Positions 1-5,922 of a stretch of DNA of 35,086 nucleotides are shown here, one piece after another. The stretch covers positions 1-35,086 of the forward strand of contig NZ_NESJ01000030.1 of NCBI RefSeq assembly GCF_003063645.1. Direction: 5' to 3'. The stretch is from Limnohabitans sp. 2KL-51. GTDB taxonomy: Bacteria; Pseudomonadota; Gammaproteobacteria; Burkholderiales; Burkholderiaceae_C. The first letter of the stretch is position 1. Every line of letters begins with the position of its first letter. Under the pieces are notes generated by a model. The model saw only the letters and a program-made list of their open reading frames with translations, searched no databases and was not told the origin of the DNA. The translations under genes were made by a program, and so were the position numbers.

Positions 1-114
1 TTGAGCCTTGGAAATTACACAGGAATGGGAAAACGAGTTTCAAATCGGCACCAAATAAAATTGACCGCTAGGCCACGCCAGTATTGGCTTTCTCTACAAA
101 TTAACCCGGTTTAA
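1..114 (+). CDS. Transposase, C-terminal fragment
   Basis: Frame 1 is open from the contig edge to a TAA at 112-114 and gives 37 residues rich in Lys, Arg and aromatic residues (GKRVSNRHQIKL then RPRQYWLSL). The same peptide is encoded on the minus strand at the other end of the window. A basic C-terminus directly beside a repeat boundary fits a DDE-type transposase tail, but no catalytic residue is inside the window, so the family is open. It is partial because the sequence starts within it. Confidence 0.5.
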   Translation: MSLGNYTGMGKRVSNRHQIKLTARPRQYWLSLQINPV

Positions 115-129
115 CCGGACACTACTGGT
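1..129. mobile_element. Partial insertion sequence, left contig end
   Basis: The first 129 bases are a perfect reverse complement of the last 129 bases (34958-35086). Each copy carries the 3' end of a transposase-like reading frame followed by a short terminal stretch ending near ACTACTGGT. The flanking sequence differs from base 130 onward, so the element boundary is probably close to 129. The simplest reading is that the assembly stopped inside two copies of one IS present in opposite orientation. The IS family is not identifiable from 129 bases. Confidence 0.75.
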
Positions 130-138
130 GGAGATCAG

Positions 139-156
139 GTGTCGTTTAACACGACA
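139..156. repeat. 18-bp dyad GTGTCGTTTAACACGACA, copy 1
   Basis: The sequence has TGTCGT and ACGACA arms around a TTAAC centre. An identical 18-mer is at 2837-2854, upstream of the sigma cassette. The surrounding 50 bases are also similar in both places (about 122-180 and 2825-2880), and a degraded version is at about 1276-1290. The function is unknown; it could be a protein-binding site or the end of an old mobile unit. Confidence 0.6.
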
Positions 157-250
157 GGTGGTGGTGGGGTGATCAACTAGCAGGCTCGCGAGCAGCTCCC
201 AGAAACAGGGGGGCGAGAATTGGAAGGGTTCTGTGGTTCATGATTCAGGG

Positions 251-940
251 TTATTTCACTTGGGTCAAGGCGAGCAGGCCTGCGTGGTTAATGTGCGCAA
301 CAAGTTCCAGCTTGAGGGGATCGCCATTTGGTTTGAAGATCAGGCACGAACCCTCTTCAAGTTCATTCATGCGCACAAAGCCAAGCTCAGTCACTGCGAA
401 CTGGTGCCCAGAGAGAAACGTATTAGCGCCAGGAGAAGGAACTCGGCTAAGCAGTTCACGGTGGCCGTCGAGGCCGATTTGATCGTAGCCCAGCAGTTTG
501 CGTGTGACCTCAGGGGGCCGGCCGGTCACTAGTTCCGCGAAGTCTCGCGTACGGAAGTATGGACTGCTGAACACGCCGTCGAACCGTACACCCAATGCGC
601 GAAACATATCGCCCGTCCGGCGTCCCTGTTCCTTGCCCTCTTCCGACAGATTTCGCTGTGTGCGGCGATCCTCAAAGGTGCGTTGAGGCAGTTCATCTTT
701 GGTCTGCCAGTCCGTGCGCCCGTGCCGAAAGATAAGCGCATAGCCGCCGGCTTTTAAAGCTTGGACGAGTTCGTCCTGCGGCAGTTGAGACCAGGTCTGT
801 GTGACGCCTTGGGAGTTCGGCCGCGAAACCGGAACGCCGTTGCCCGGACGGCGTGGACCCTGCTGAGCGAGCGCTGGACCACTGAGCGAAACCGCGAGCA
901 GCGTCGCCATAGCCTGCCGGCGGGTGTTGAGTTGGTTCAT
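251..940 (-). CDS. Secreted histidine phosphatase family protein
   Basis: This 229-aa protein belongs to the histidine phosphatase (phosphoglycerate-mutase-like) superfamily. The catalytic RHG triplet is at residues 72-74 in a FRHGRTDW context, followed by RNLSEEGKEQG (96-106), SSPYFRT (125-131) and a second histidine at 179 in SGHQ. The N-terminus (RRQAMATLLAVSLSGPALAQ) is a signal peptide with a twin arginine, so the enzyme should be exported. The frame is open further upstream to 1063, but ATG 940 has an AGGGGAA ribosome site and directly precedes the signal peptide, so I chose it. The start overlaps the TGA of the truncated leader ORF at 937-1119 (ATGA), which suggests translational coupling. 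The substrate is unknown. Confidence 0.85.
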   Translation of the reverse strand: MNQLNTRRQAMATLLAVSLSGPALAQQGPRRPGNGVPVSRPNSQGVTQTWSQLPQDELVQALKAGGYALIFRHGRTDWQTKDELPQRTFEDRRTQRNLSEEGKEQGRRTGDMFRALGVRFDGVFSSPYFRTRDFAELVTGRPPEVTRKLLGYDQIGLDGHRELLSRVPSPGANTFLSGHQFAVTELGFVRMNELEEGSCLIFKPNGDPLKLELVAHINHAGLLALTQVK

Positions 941-1119
941 TGCATTTCCCCTTTTGGATTGAATCGGACGACGAAGCCGCAAAACAATAAGCGCTGTTCG
1001 AAATTCATACTGGATACATCGCGCGGGTCTAGTGGTTCTGGTAGAGCAGCTAGGACTGTACAAATGGCAATCGACATGACAAGCCCTAAAACTACACAGC
1101 TCAATTTCGAATAATTTAT
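937..1119 (-). pseudogene. Truncated copy of the 19-residue-repeat protein leader
   Basis: The minus strand reads a 60-residue frame that matches residues 1-43 of the protein at 2219-2677: signal peptide, LAALPEPLDPRDVSSMNFEQRL, then unrelated sequence to a TGA. The ATG of the parent is ATA here (1117-1119), so the normal start is lost. All repeat units after the leader are missing. Its stop TGA overlaps the ATG of the phosphatase. I see it as a duplication remnant that may still serve as a leader or coupling ORF if an alternative start is used. Confidence 0.7.
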
Positions 1120-1285
1120 AACAGCCTTTTGTTAAAACATTCTCTTTAGACGTGTAGAACTATTTCGGCCTTACGAAAATCCGTCACAATTTTTGAAAAA
1201 AAATTCAGAGTAAAAATCGTTGAGTCAGGTTTGCTTTCGGCGTGGGGAACATGCTTTTGGTTTCGTCCGGTCATCAGGTGTCGTG
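991..1285 (-). repeat. Diverged duplicate of the sigma-cassette promoter and leader, copy B
   Basis: About 295 bases align with 2549-2845 with roughly 80-85% identity by eye, in the same orientation. The copy spans the first codons of the repeat protein, its ribosome-site region, the promoter-like motif and the sequence further upstream. It places a second cassette-type promoter in front of the phosphatase gene. Confidence 0.8.
1147..1175 (-). promoter_or_regulatory. Putative ECF-type promoter, copy B
   Basis: On the minus strand the sequence reads CGTAAG, 17 bases, CGTCTA. The same elements with the same 17-base spacing occur at 2705-2733 although the spacer between them has diverged. Conservation of only the two blocks in a duplicated region is what a retained promoter would show. 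CGTCTA resembles -10 elements of ECF sigma factors; no direct proof is possible here. Confidence 0.5.
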
Positions 1286-1315
1286 TCACAAGCCAGTTCG
1301 TGATTGATGTTTGAT

Positions 1316-1609
1316 TTATAGAACCGAGAAGCTGGACATCGACAAGGTGTCAATTTGTAGCAACTCTTCATATACAGATTTCTGATGACCTTGCTGTAAG
1401 ACAAAAGCGCCTAAAAGTAAGCACCCTAATAATATGAACTTATGCCTGTCAACAAAAGCAAAAAGACCTAAAGTGCCGTTGACGTTAGAACTAATAAAAT
1501 TTTTATCGGTAAAAATAGTATCCAAAGATTTTGTTGAAAAATCTTCAGAAAACTTAGGATGAACATCAAAAGCAATCTTATCTTTTAACTTCATGTCCTC
1601 GTTATTCAT
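1316..1609 (-). CDS. Putative anti-sigma factor, one transmembrane segment
   Basis: This 97-aa protein has a polar N-terminal part of about 55 residues, one hydrophobic segment (FILLGCLLLGAFVLQQ, about residues 58-73) and a short C-terminal tail. Size and topology fit the small membrane anti-sigma factors encoded after ECF sigma genes in betaproteobacteria. The ATG at 1609 overlaps the 3' end of the sigma gene by 8 bp and has GGAG 10 bases upstream; a TTG at 1615 is the alternative. I recognise no named domain, so the role is inferred from position and topology. Like its neighbours it is visibly richer in A and T than the rest of the window. Confidence 0.6.
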   Translation of the reverse strand: MNNEDMKLKDKIAFDVHPKFSEDFSTKSLDTIFTDKNFISSNVNGTLGLFAFVDRHKFILLGCLLLGAFVLQQGHQKSVYEELLQIDTLSMSSFSVL

Positions 1610-2192
1610 AGCCAAGTTGCTCCATTTTTTTGCGTAAATTAATTTTTGCCCTGTGCAACAACTGATGTGCAGCGTTGACCTCTAAGCCTGTTGCCTTTGC
1701 AATTTCAGAAATGCTAGCGTCGTGATACGCCCATAGTGCAAGTGCAGCTCGTTGCCTAGCATTCAAAAACTGCATGGCATGTTGTACGTTTGAATCTGAC
1801 TGTTTTTTTTCAAGTGACTCAATAGGTGATTTTCCATCTGAAACTAACTCATCGAACTCAAATCCATAATCTAACTTATGACTTGCACTGATCCTCAGCT
1901 TGTCAAGACAGAGCCGCGTCAAAATCGTGTGCATATAAGTTGAAAGCGCAGCTTTGCCATCGTATTGCTTAGCTTCAAAAAGTTTGATGAATGCTATTTG
2001 AACTATATCCTCTGCTTCACTTGAATCTCCCAAGATTCTCCATGCTAATGCGTGGGCTTTTGGACTTAGGCTGGCTATCAATTTGCGCGCTGCTTTGGTG
2101 TCCCCTTCTAATGCTTTATAGAAAGCAGCTGCGTCCGCTTGATGCGTCACTGTGCTCGCCGATAAAAGACGAGACTTAAGTGTCTGCCACAT
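1602..2192 (-). CDS. ECF-type RNA polymerase sigma factor
   Basis: The product is 196 aa, normal for ECF sigma factors. Region 2 is visible at about residues 48-100 (AWRILGDSSEAEDIVQIAF, then STYMHTILTRLCLDKLR) and region 4 at about 138-190 (LNARQRAALALWAYHDASISEIA, then a helix-turn-helix ending LLHRAKINLRKKM). It should direct RNA polymerase to its own promoters. It lies 26 bp after the secreted repeat protein and overlaps the putative anti-sigma gene, so the three probably form one transcript. The promoter-like motifs at 2705-2733 and 1147-1175 are the natural candidates for autoregulation. The inducing signal is unknown. Confidence 0.9.
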   Translation of the reverse strand: MWQTLKSRLLSASTVTHQADAAAFYKALEGDTKAARKLIASLSPKAHALAWRILGDSSEAEDIVQIAFIKLFEAKQYDGKAALSTYMHTILTRLCLDKLRISASHKLDYGFEFDELVSDGKSPIESLEKKQSDSNVQHAMQFLNARQRAALALWAYHDASISEIAKATGLEVNAAHQLLHRAKINLRKKMEQLGYE

Positions 2193-2218
2193 TGAATGAG
2201 TTTAAATAAATTGACAAG

Positions 2219-2677
2219 TTAGTCATTTTTGGCAGGACGGTGCATTTCGTCGCGCCATTTCTTGCGTTCTTCTGGGCTCATACGTTCAAAGGCTCGACGG
2301 CGTTCTTCCTTGAGTTCTTTGCGCTCCTGCGGCGTGAGAATCTCCATCATTGATTTGCGCTCTTGCTTAAGTTGATCTCTTTGAGTTGCACTTAGGGTTT
2401 TCCATTCAGCATGCATTTTTTGATGCAATTCTTTACGCTCTTGAGGAGCAAGTGCTTGCATTTTTTGATGCATCTTGTCTCTATAAGCTTTGCGTTCATC
2501 TGGAGTGGCTTTATTCATTTCCTCTCGAATCATTCGCCCATGCGCCAGGCGTTGCTCGAAATTCATACTGGATACATCGCGCGGATCTAGTGGTTCTGGT
2601 AGGGCGGCTAAGACTATACAAGTGACACTTGACATGACAAGACCTAAAATGACACAGCTCAATTTTGAATATTTCAT
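2219..2677 (-). CDS. Secreted charged protein made of 19-residue repeats
   Basis: This 152-aa protein has a signal peptide (about residues 1-25, ending VLAALPEP). It then consists of five exact-length 19-residue units (58-76, 77-95, 96-114, 115-133, 134-152), most opening with P-x-E-R-K and several carrying a KMH or EMH motif. A weaker sixth unit is at 39-57. The last unit ends on the last residue. The pattern predicts long charged helices and recalls the LTxxQR motifs of Spy/CpxP-type periplasmic proteins and the CnrX/ZraP metal sensors, but I cannot assign a family firmly. As first gene of the sigma cassette it may be the periplasmic sensor or chaperone of the regulon. Confidence 0.75.
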   Translation of the reverse strand: MKYSKLSCVILGLVMSSVTCIVLAALPEPLDPRDVSSMNFEQRLAHGRMIREEMNKATPDERKAYRDKMHQKMQALAPQERKELHQKMHAEWKTLSATQRDQLKQERKSMMEILTPQERKELKEERRRAFERMSPEERKKWRDEMHRPAKND

Positions 2678-2845
2678 AAAGACCTCTTGTTAAAACATTC
2701 TCATTAGACGTGTTTCAACATGCCATTCTTACGAAAATGCGTCACAATTTTTGAAAATCTACCCCTGCGCACAAATCGTTGAATCAGGTTTGATTTCGGC
2801 GGATCTACCGTGCTTTTGGCTATTCGTGGTGATCCAGTGTCGTTT
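2549..2845 (-). repeat. Sigma-cassette promoter and leader, copy A
   Basis: This is the intact member of the duplicated pair; copy B is at 991-1285. It contains codons 1 to about 43 of the repeat protein, the promoter-like motif and about 110 bases further upstream, ending in the 18-bp dyad at 2837-2854. Confidence 0.8.
2705..2733 (-). promoter_or_regulatory. Putative ECF-type promoter, copy A
   Basis: The minus strand reads CGTAAG, 17 bases, CGTCTA, ending 28 bases before the ATG of the repeat protein. The block just upstream (TGACGCATTTT) is also conserved in copy B. This is probably the autoregulated promoter of the sigma cassette. Confidence 0.5.
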
Positions 2846-2854
2846 AACACGACA
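2837..2854. repeat. 18-bp dyad GTGTCGTTTAACACGACA, copy 2
   Basis: Identical to 139-156, with similar flanks. It lies about 160 bases upstream of the ATG of the repeat protein, at the outer end of the duplicated block. Confidence 0.6.
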
Positions 2855-2884
2855 AAGGGTGGTGATGGTGTTGATTAGCCAGAC

Positions 2885-2908
2885 AAACTGAGCCAGTGGG
2901 CTCAGTTT
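2885..2908. terminator. Strong hairpin, terminator-like
   Basis: AAACTGAGCC and GGCTCAGTTT form a perfect 10-bp stem around a 4-base loop. The downstream T stretch is short on both strands. It separates the sigma cassette from the toxin-antitoxin side and may insulate the cassette promoter. Confidence 0.45.
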
Positions 2909-3143
2909 TCAAAGCCAATCAACATTCAAAGCAGCAAGATCGGCATTGCAGCGATGCCGACCGTATTGGTACGCAGCGAACAATGAATTGCGCAACCAGA
3001 AACTCGCCCATGTTCAGCATCAGCAATCGCGTCAAACCAATCTCTTCACCAACAGGGCGAAGGACTGCTAAGGGTCGGTTCCTGCCTTTGGTTACAGCTT
3101 TTCGTAGTCTGCTTACAGCCTGTTACAGCCACTCGCCCACACA
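2909..3143. other. Stretch without a recognisable gene
   Basis: Open frames exist on both strands here but none looks like a protein family, and no ribosome site supports them. Short TTACAGC motifs recur at about 3095-3130. This may be decayed DNA around the toxin-antitoxin insertion. Confidence 0.5.
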
Positions 3144-3199
3144 CTCACCCCCCACCCCGCTGCATCGTCAAATCAAAGTGCTTCATGAAGCGCTGGCGC
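3144..3199. repeat. 56-bp direct repeat, left copy
   Basis: Bases 3144-3199 are identical to 3879-3934, and weaker similarity continues for about 12-20 more bases. On the minus strand it encodes the last codons, with stop, of the gene at 3880-4179. The frame stays open up to 3273 with a different upstream peptide. The two copies flank the BrnT/BrnA pair. Confidence 0.85.
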
Positions 3200-3271
3200 G
3201 CATCTTCTTCAATGGGTACGCTGAGCGGTTGACTCAAGGACAGGGGGCCTTCTTGCCAATTCACCAAATCT

Positions 3272-3293
3272 ATTTAATGGGTGTACAATAAAT
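3272..3293 (+). promoter_or_regulatory. brnTA promoter and possible operator
   Basis: A TACAAT -10-like hexamer is at 3284-3289, just before the brnT ATG at 3297, within an ATTTA-N12-TAAAT inverted repeat. BrnA-type antitoxins repress their own promoters, so a dyad here is expected; the exact site is inferred. Confidence 0.4.
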
Positions 3294-3296
3294 CGC

Positions 3297-3569
3297 ATGG
3301 ATCTTGAGTTCGACGCTGCAAAACGAGACCAGACTCTGTTGGAGCGTGGTTTGGATTTTGCCCGCGCCCAAGAAGTCTTTGAGGGCATGCACTTCACCGG
3401 GCAGGACTCAAGGATCAACTACACCGAAGACCGGTTCATCACTGTGGGCTTCTTGGATGCCCGCTTGATTGTTTTGGTCTGGACCCCACGCGGCAAAGTG
3501 CGCCGCATCATCAGCATTAGGAAAGCCAATGACCGAGAAAAAGCGCTCTACGCCCGCGCCCTGGATTGA
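3297..3569 (+). CDS. brnT: BrnT family toxin (ribonuclease)
   Basis: The 90-aa product matches the BrnT pattern: FDAAKRDQTLLERGLDFARAQ at the start, then EDRFITVGFLDARLIVLVW and a basic RRIISIRKANDREKALY end. BrnT folds like a RelE-type ribonuclease and blocks translation when free; BrnA binds and neutralises it. The gene starts at ATG 3297 with no clear ribosome site, only 8 bases after the -10-like hexamer, so translation may be near-leaderless. It overlaps brnA by 41 bp. The pair lies between two direct repeats, which suggests it arrived as a unit. Confidence 0.9.
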   Translation: MDLEFDAAKRDQTLLERGLDFARAQEVFEGMHFTGQDSRINYTEDRFITVGFLDARLIVLVWTPRGKVRRIISIRKANDREKALYARALD

Positions 3570-3798
3570 TCCGGATGACGCGCCACCTTTGACGGCCGAA
3601 TTTTTCAAATCGGCTGAACTTTACGAAGGCAAGCAGCTCAAATCCCGAGGACGCCCGAAGGCCGCCATGACCAAAGAGCCCGTCAAGCTTCGTTTGGATG
3701 CAGATGTCCTGGCTGCCTTGCGTGCCAGTGGCGACGGCTGGCAGACGCGCATCAACGAGGCATTGCGCGCTTCTTTGAGATTGGCCGGGCAACTCTGA
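3529..3798 (+). CDS. brnA: BrnA family antitoxin
   Basis: This 89-aa protein starts MTEKKRSTPAPWIDPDDAPPL, typical of BrnA. The C-terminal ribbon-helix-helix (VKLRLDADVLAALRASGDGWQTRINEALR) binds DNA, and the N-terminal half wraps the toxin. I chose ATG 3529 inside brnT over the upstream frame start at 3469 because family homology begins here; the overlap arrangement is usual for this family. It probably represses the brnTA promoter together with BrnT. Confidence 0.9.
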   Translation: MTEKKRSTPAPWIDPDDAPPLTAEFFKSAELYEGKQLKSRGRPKAAMTKEPVKLRLDADVLAALRASGDGWQTRINEALRASLRLAGQL

Positions 3799-3834
3799 AA
3801 CGCCACAAGCCAAGCCGCTAAGTCTTGCGTTCTG

Positions 3835-3862
3835 AAGGTCAGCAAATTCGATCGTTGACCTT
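3835..3862. terminator. Small hairpin after brnA
   Basis: AAGGTCA and TGACCTT form a 7-bp stem around a 14-base loop between the brnA stop and the right direct repeat. It lacks a T run, so terminator activity is only possible. Confidence 0.3.
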
Positions 3863-3878
3863 TACCCGTGGCGGCAGC

Positions 3879-3934
3879 CTCACCCCCCACCCCGCTGCAT
3901 CGTCAAATCAAAGTGCTTCATGAAGCGCTGGCGC
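3879..3934. repeat. 56-bp direct repeat, right copy
   Basis: This copy is the native 3' end of the minus-strand gene at 3880-4179, starting one base outside its stop codon. Its twin is at 3144-3199. Confidence 0.85.
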
Positions 3935-4179
3935 ACTTCTTCTTCCACGCCTTCAAACACAAAAGAGACCGCCAAGCGCTGCAGGCGCAGCAGCGCGATC
4001 ACGCGAGGGGGCAGGATGCGCCATTGCAATTGCAGATGGCCGTCATCGATTTGCACGCGTGCTTGGCCGGTTCCCAGTTCAAAGGCATGCTCGCCCAGTG
4101 CGCGGGGCAAGGCCGTCAACCATTCGGTTTCGCTTGTGCCCATGTCGCGCTCGAAGCGCTCTGGGTAGTTGGACTGCAT
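3880..4179 (-). CDS. Conserved hypothetical protein, last gene of the aldehyde oxidoreductase operon
   Basis: The product is 99 aa, soluble, without signal peptide, cysteine or metal motif. It begins with an acidic helix (RFERDMGTSETEWLTALPRAL), has a beta-rich middle and ends MKHFDLTMQRGGG. The terminal Gly-Gly-Gly is notable because the preceding gene is a MoaD/ThiS-like protein that also ends Gly-Gly. It lies 26 bp after that gene and is probably cotranscribed with aorABC. Given its place it may help assemble or insert the tungsten cofactor, but this is inference only. Its last codons are duplicated at 3144-3199. Confidence 0.7.
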   Translation of the reverse strand: MQSNYPERFERDMGTSETEWLTALPRALGEHAFELGTGQARVQIDDGHLQLQWRILPPRVIALLRLQRLAVSFVFEGVEEEVRQRFMKHFDLTMQRGGG

Positions 4180-4205
4180 ATGCCCGGTCGCCGCGTGTGC
4201 TGTGC

Positions 4206-4460
4206 TTAACCACCGGCCACAGGCGGCCAGATGGCCAACACGTCACCCTCGGCGAGGGTGGTGGTGACCCGGTCTTCAGGTTTGATGTATTTGCCGTTGA
4301 CCAGCACCAGATGCACGAGCTTCGGGGGCATGCCGAAGGGCTCGATGATCTGGCTGATGCTGGTGTCCTGCGCCACATCCAGCGTGAGTTGGTTGCTGCG
4401 CCGGGCTTCGGCAGGCAAGTAGTCGGTCAGTGTGGCAAACAGTTTGAAAGTGATGTTCAT
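4206..4460 (-). CDS. MoaD/ThiS family sulfur-carrier protein of the AOR operon
   Basis: This 84-aa protein has the ubiquitin-like MoaD/ThiS pattern: MNITFKLFATLTDYLP, a central LVLVNGKYI strand and an EGDVLAIWPPVAGG end. The C-terminal Gly-Gly is the residue pair that becomes a thiocarboxylate in MoaD during molybdopterin dithiolene synthesis. A dedicated copy inside an aldehyde oxidoreductase operon is common in bacteria with tungsten AOR enzymes and presumably supports pterin cofactor supply. It starts 15 bp after the FAD subunit gene. Confidence 0.88.
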   Translation of the reverse strand: MNITFKLFATLTDYLPAEARRSNQLTLDVAQDTSISQIIEPFGMPPKLVHLVLVNGKYIKPEDRVTTTLAEGDVLAIWPPVAGG

Positions 4461-4475
4461 GCGCAGATTGTCGCT

Positions 4476-5816
4476 TCAGCGGCGACGCGCATCGGCGGCA
4501 CCGCTCCAGCGCCCCTGACCCTGAGCGCAGTCCAGATAAGCATCCACCAGCTTGGTCGGGTCGTGCATCAGGCGGTCTTTCCAGTCGCCCAGGTGCACCT
4601 GGCCTTCGACCAAGCCGCGCATCACACCCACATGCTCGGTCCAGCCCACGCTGTTGCACCCAACCATCACATCGTCCTTGAACTGCAAGCTCAGGTGACG
4701 GCCTGCGGCCTTGTCAGTCAACACAGCAGACTGCCCACCGGCCACACCTTCCCAGTTGCCAAAACTGGTGGAGATCAATCCCAAGGTGTCGAGCACGTTG
4801 ATTTGTGTGACGCCCTTGAGCACCGCTTTTTGGCCCAACATGTTGAGCGCGGCGACACGGGCCTGCTCTGCGGCGTTGGGCTGGATGGCGCTCACGATGG
4901 TTTTGCCGCTGACCATGTCAAAAGCTTCAGCGCAGTCGCCCGCTGCATAGATGCCGGGCACATTGGTTTGCAGGTGCTCGTCGGTCAACACGCCTTGCAG
5001 GCAAGTGATGCCGCTGTCCTTCAAAAAGCCAATCGCCGGGCGCACGCCCGTGGCACTGATGACCAGATCGGCTTCGACGGTTTGGCCATTGGACAAACGC
5101 ACCTGAAGCGCACCGCTGGCGTCGTCGGACCCCAAACCCACCGCTGAAGCCAACTTGCCGAGCAAACCTTTTTCAGCACCTTGGCTGATGGCTTCGACCT
5201 TGGTGCCGGTGAACACCTGCACGCCTTTGGCCTCGCACCAGTCGCGAATCATGCCGCCGGCCACCGGGCCCATCATTCGGGGCACCATGCGGTCACCCAT
5301 TTCAACCACGCTCAGCTTGACGCCACGCGCCGCCAGCGATTCCATGATGATGCAGCCAATGAAACCTGCGCCCATTTGAAGCACTCGGGCACCGGGCTTG
5401 GCCAGCGCCTGGATGGCCCGGGCGTCTTCCAGCGTCCAGCAGGGGTGCACACCGGGCAGGTCCATGCCCGCAATCGGGGGGCGCACGGGGTGCGAGCCGG
5501 TGGCGATCAAGAGCTTGTCAAAAGACAATGACTTGCCGTTGTCGAGGTGCACGGTTTTGCCCGTTGAATCCACGCGCGTCACTTTGGCTTTGACCTGAGT
5601 GATGCAGAGTTCGTCAAAGTGGGCGTCGCTTTTGCGCAGGTAAGTGCCGCGCTCGTCGATGTTGCCAATCAGCAGATAAGGAATGGCCATGCGCGAGTAA
5701 GGCGCATCGGGCTCGTCGCCCACCAGGGTGATGGTGTCACCCGGGGCATGCTTGCGAATGGTTTCAGCGGCGATCACGCCAGCAGGGCCTGCGCCCAAAA
5801 TCACGTGGTGGGTCAT
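4476..5816 (-). CDS. aorC: FAD/NAD(P)-dependent oxidoreductase subunit of tungsten aldehyde oxidoreductase
   Basis: The 446-aa protein is a pyridine nucleotide-disulfide oxidoreductase type flavoprotein. The FAD-binding GAGPAG is at residues 8-13, the NAD-binding dinucleotide fold follows at about 145-180 (VLQMGAGFIGCIIMESLAARG), and ATGVRPAIGFL and AAGDCAEA complete the FAD site. In the Aromatoleum-type AOR the corresponding AorC subunit passes electrons between the Fe-S subunits and NAD. ATG 5816 is supported by GGAGAA upstream; the open frame continues to 5972 without family similarity. It follows aorB after a 106-bp gap containing a hairpin. Confidence 0.88.
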   Translation of the reverse strand: MTHHVILGAGPAGVIAAETIRKHAPGDTITLVGDEPDAPYSRMAIPYLLIGNIDERGTYLRKSDAHFDELCITQVKAKVTRVDSTGKTVHLDNGKSLSFDKLLIATGSHPVRPPIAGMDLPGVHPCWTLEDARAIQALAKPGARVLQMGAGFIGCIIMESLAARGVKLSVVEMGDRMVPRMMGPVAGGMIRDWCEAKGVQVFTGTKVEAISQGAEKGLLGKLASAVGLGSDDASGALQVRLSNGQTVEADLVISATGVRPAIGFLKDSGITCLQGVLTDEHLQTNVPGIYAAGDCAEAFDMVSGKTIVSAIQPNAAEQARVAALNMLGQKAVLKGVTQINVLDTLGLISTSFGNWEGVAGGQSAVLTDKAAGRHLSLQFKDDVMVGCNSVGWTEHVGVMRGLVEGQVHLGDWKDRLMHDPTKLVDAYLDCAQGQGRWSGAADARRR

Positions 5817-5836
5817 GGTGTTCTCCAAAAAAGAAA

Positions 5837-5858
5837 CAGCGGCCCCGGGGAGCCGCTG
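5837..5858 (-). other. Intercistronic hairpin between aorB and aorC
   Basis: CAGCGGC and GCCGCTG form a perfect 7-bp stem with an 8-base GC-rich loop, about 20 bases before the aorC start. There is no T run. It could be an mRNA-processing or stability element that adjusts subunit levels. Confidence 0.35.
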
Positions 5859-5922
5859 CGTCGTTGATCTCAGCAAGCCCCAGTGGTGCCCTTGAAGGCG
5901 ACACTGAGACTCTGGCTGAGCA

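Noticed and set aside
2896..3291. 131-aa plus-strand open frame upstream of brnT
   Set aside because: It has no ribosome site or family resemblance and runs through the duplicated 3' end of another gene in the antisense direction.
2885..3296. CRISPR array or tandem repeats around the TTACAGC motifs
   Set aside because: The motifs are short, irregularly spaced and only a few copies; there are no spacers of constant length or cas genes.
4059..5147. 362-aa plus-strand open frame
   Set aside because: It is antisense to the moaD-like and aorC genes, which match known families; high-GC shadow frame.
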